A stretch of DNA of 64,000 nt from Candidatus Epulonipiscium viviparus. Lineage in GTDB: Bacteria > Bacillota > Clostridia > Lachnospirales > Cellulosilyticaceae. The translations under genes and the position numbers were made by a program. A model generated the notes under the pieces. It was not told the DNA's origin. It searched no databases and worked only from the letters and a program-made list of their open reading frames with translations. Shown piece after piece: positions 63,789 to 64,000 of the stretch (within the stretch, counting starts at the first letter, position 1; each line of letters starts with the position of its first letter). Location: contig NZ_CP117982.1 of assembly GCF_030708075.1 (NCBI RefSeq), forward strand, positions 806,001-870,000. The letters run 5' to 3'.

Positions 63789-64000
63789 TTATCCTGCATA
63801 TTCTCCGTTATATGTCACCAAAATTGCGTTTCGAACACCTGCTATAGAAGTGATTTTGTTTACGAAGTCTGTATCATCATTCCCTAATCTAAGTTCGAGC
63901 GTGATTTCAATATTGTCTGCGCTAATGGTTTTGGATTTTAATATATTCACGATGCTTTCTTCTTTGATTACTGCCATTACAGCTTTTTCAGCCGCACTGT
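63789..64000 (-). CDS. DUF4956-like membrane protein, C-terminal fragment
   Basis: The frame enters from beyond the right edge and ends at 63789. The visible about 70 residues are a soluble tail (ITLELRLGNDDTDFVNKI, SIAGVRNAILVTYNGEYAG) whose closing VSYNGEY-like motif is typical of DUF4956 proteins, which have N-terminal membrane helices. These genes often sit with CotH and a VTC-type polymerase. The first part is not in the window. Its stop is 12 bp before the CotH-like start. Confidence 0.7.
   Translation of the reverse strand, partial: SAAEKAVMAVIKEESIVNILKSKTISADNIEITLELRLGNDDTDFVNKITSIAGVRNAILVTYNGEYAG

Overview
The window reads as a chromosomal segment of a low-GC, anaerobic, flagellated and endospore-lineage Firmicute, most likely a member of the Lachnospirales/Clostridia. 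The evidence is a complete spoIIIAA-AH operon, an uninterrupted sigK, spoIIR, a late flagellar operon with two flgK genes followed by fliW-csrA, AT-rich intergenic DNA and GGAGG-type ribosome binding sites. The mixture of a GH2 beta-galactosidase, a sulfatase and tandem secreted beta-sandwich-like proteins would suit a gut symbiont of an alga-eating host (Epulopiscium-like bacteria come to mind), but that is inference.

Layout. 1-3.2 kb: minus-strand array of four 218-aa secreted proteins spaced exactly 681 bp apart, plus a fifth divergent one cut by the window edge, driven by a consensus promoter. 3.3-12.6 kb: a minus-strand housekeeping and cell-division cluster (HD-domain protein, HlyD-like adaptor, yggS, sepF, ylmH, divIVA, lspA, rluD, cinA, recA). 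12.7-20.1 kb: plus-strand metabolism (DUF2284 protein, beta-galactosidase, malic enzyme with a partial C-terminal duplicate, fumarase). 20.1-21.4 kb: infC-rpmI-rplT with a leader attenuator and an apparent AUC start. 21.4-28.2 kb: sigK, a SpoIID/peptidoglycan-binding protein, a double-domain flavin reductase, a MATE transporter behind a long attenuator-like leader, and a sulfatase. 28.3-39 kb: recD2, comFC, then the flagellar run yvyF-flgM-flgN-flgK-flgK2-flgL-fliW-csrA-fliB. 39-43.8 kb: spoIIR behind a sigma-F-like promoter, rsmA, and a large repeat-rich gene split by two frameshifts. 43.9-48.7 kb (minus): recJ-apt-relA. 48.9-57.7 kb: spoIIIA operon and glgB, flanked by two paralogous coiled-coil genes that each carry a sigma-D-like promoter. 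57.8-62 kb: dnaE, split by a 790-bp ORF-less group II intron. 62-64 kb (minus): CotH-like protein and the end of a DUF4956-like membrane protein.

How the parts connect. Sporulation genes (spoIIR, spoIIIA, sigK) represent the sigma-F, sigma-E and sigma-K stages, and flagellar genes form a sigma-D regulon with its own anti-sigma factor (FlgM) and CsrA-FliW switch. The most unusual items are the intron in a highly conserved part of dnaE, the mosaic tandem array, the paired sigma-D coiled-coil paralogs, the doubly frameshifted repeat gene, the MATE leader and a small terminated transcript at 16.6-16.85 kb whose reading frame has no stop before the terminator. No tRNA, rRNA, CRISPR array, insertion sequence or prophage was recognised.
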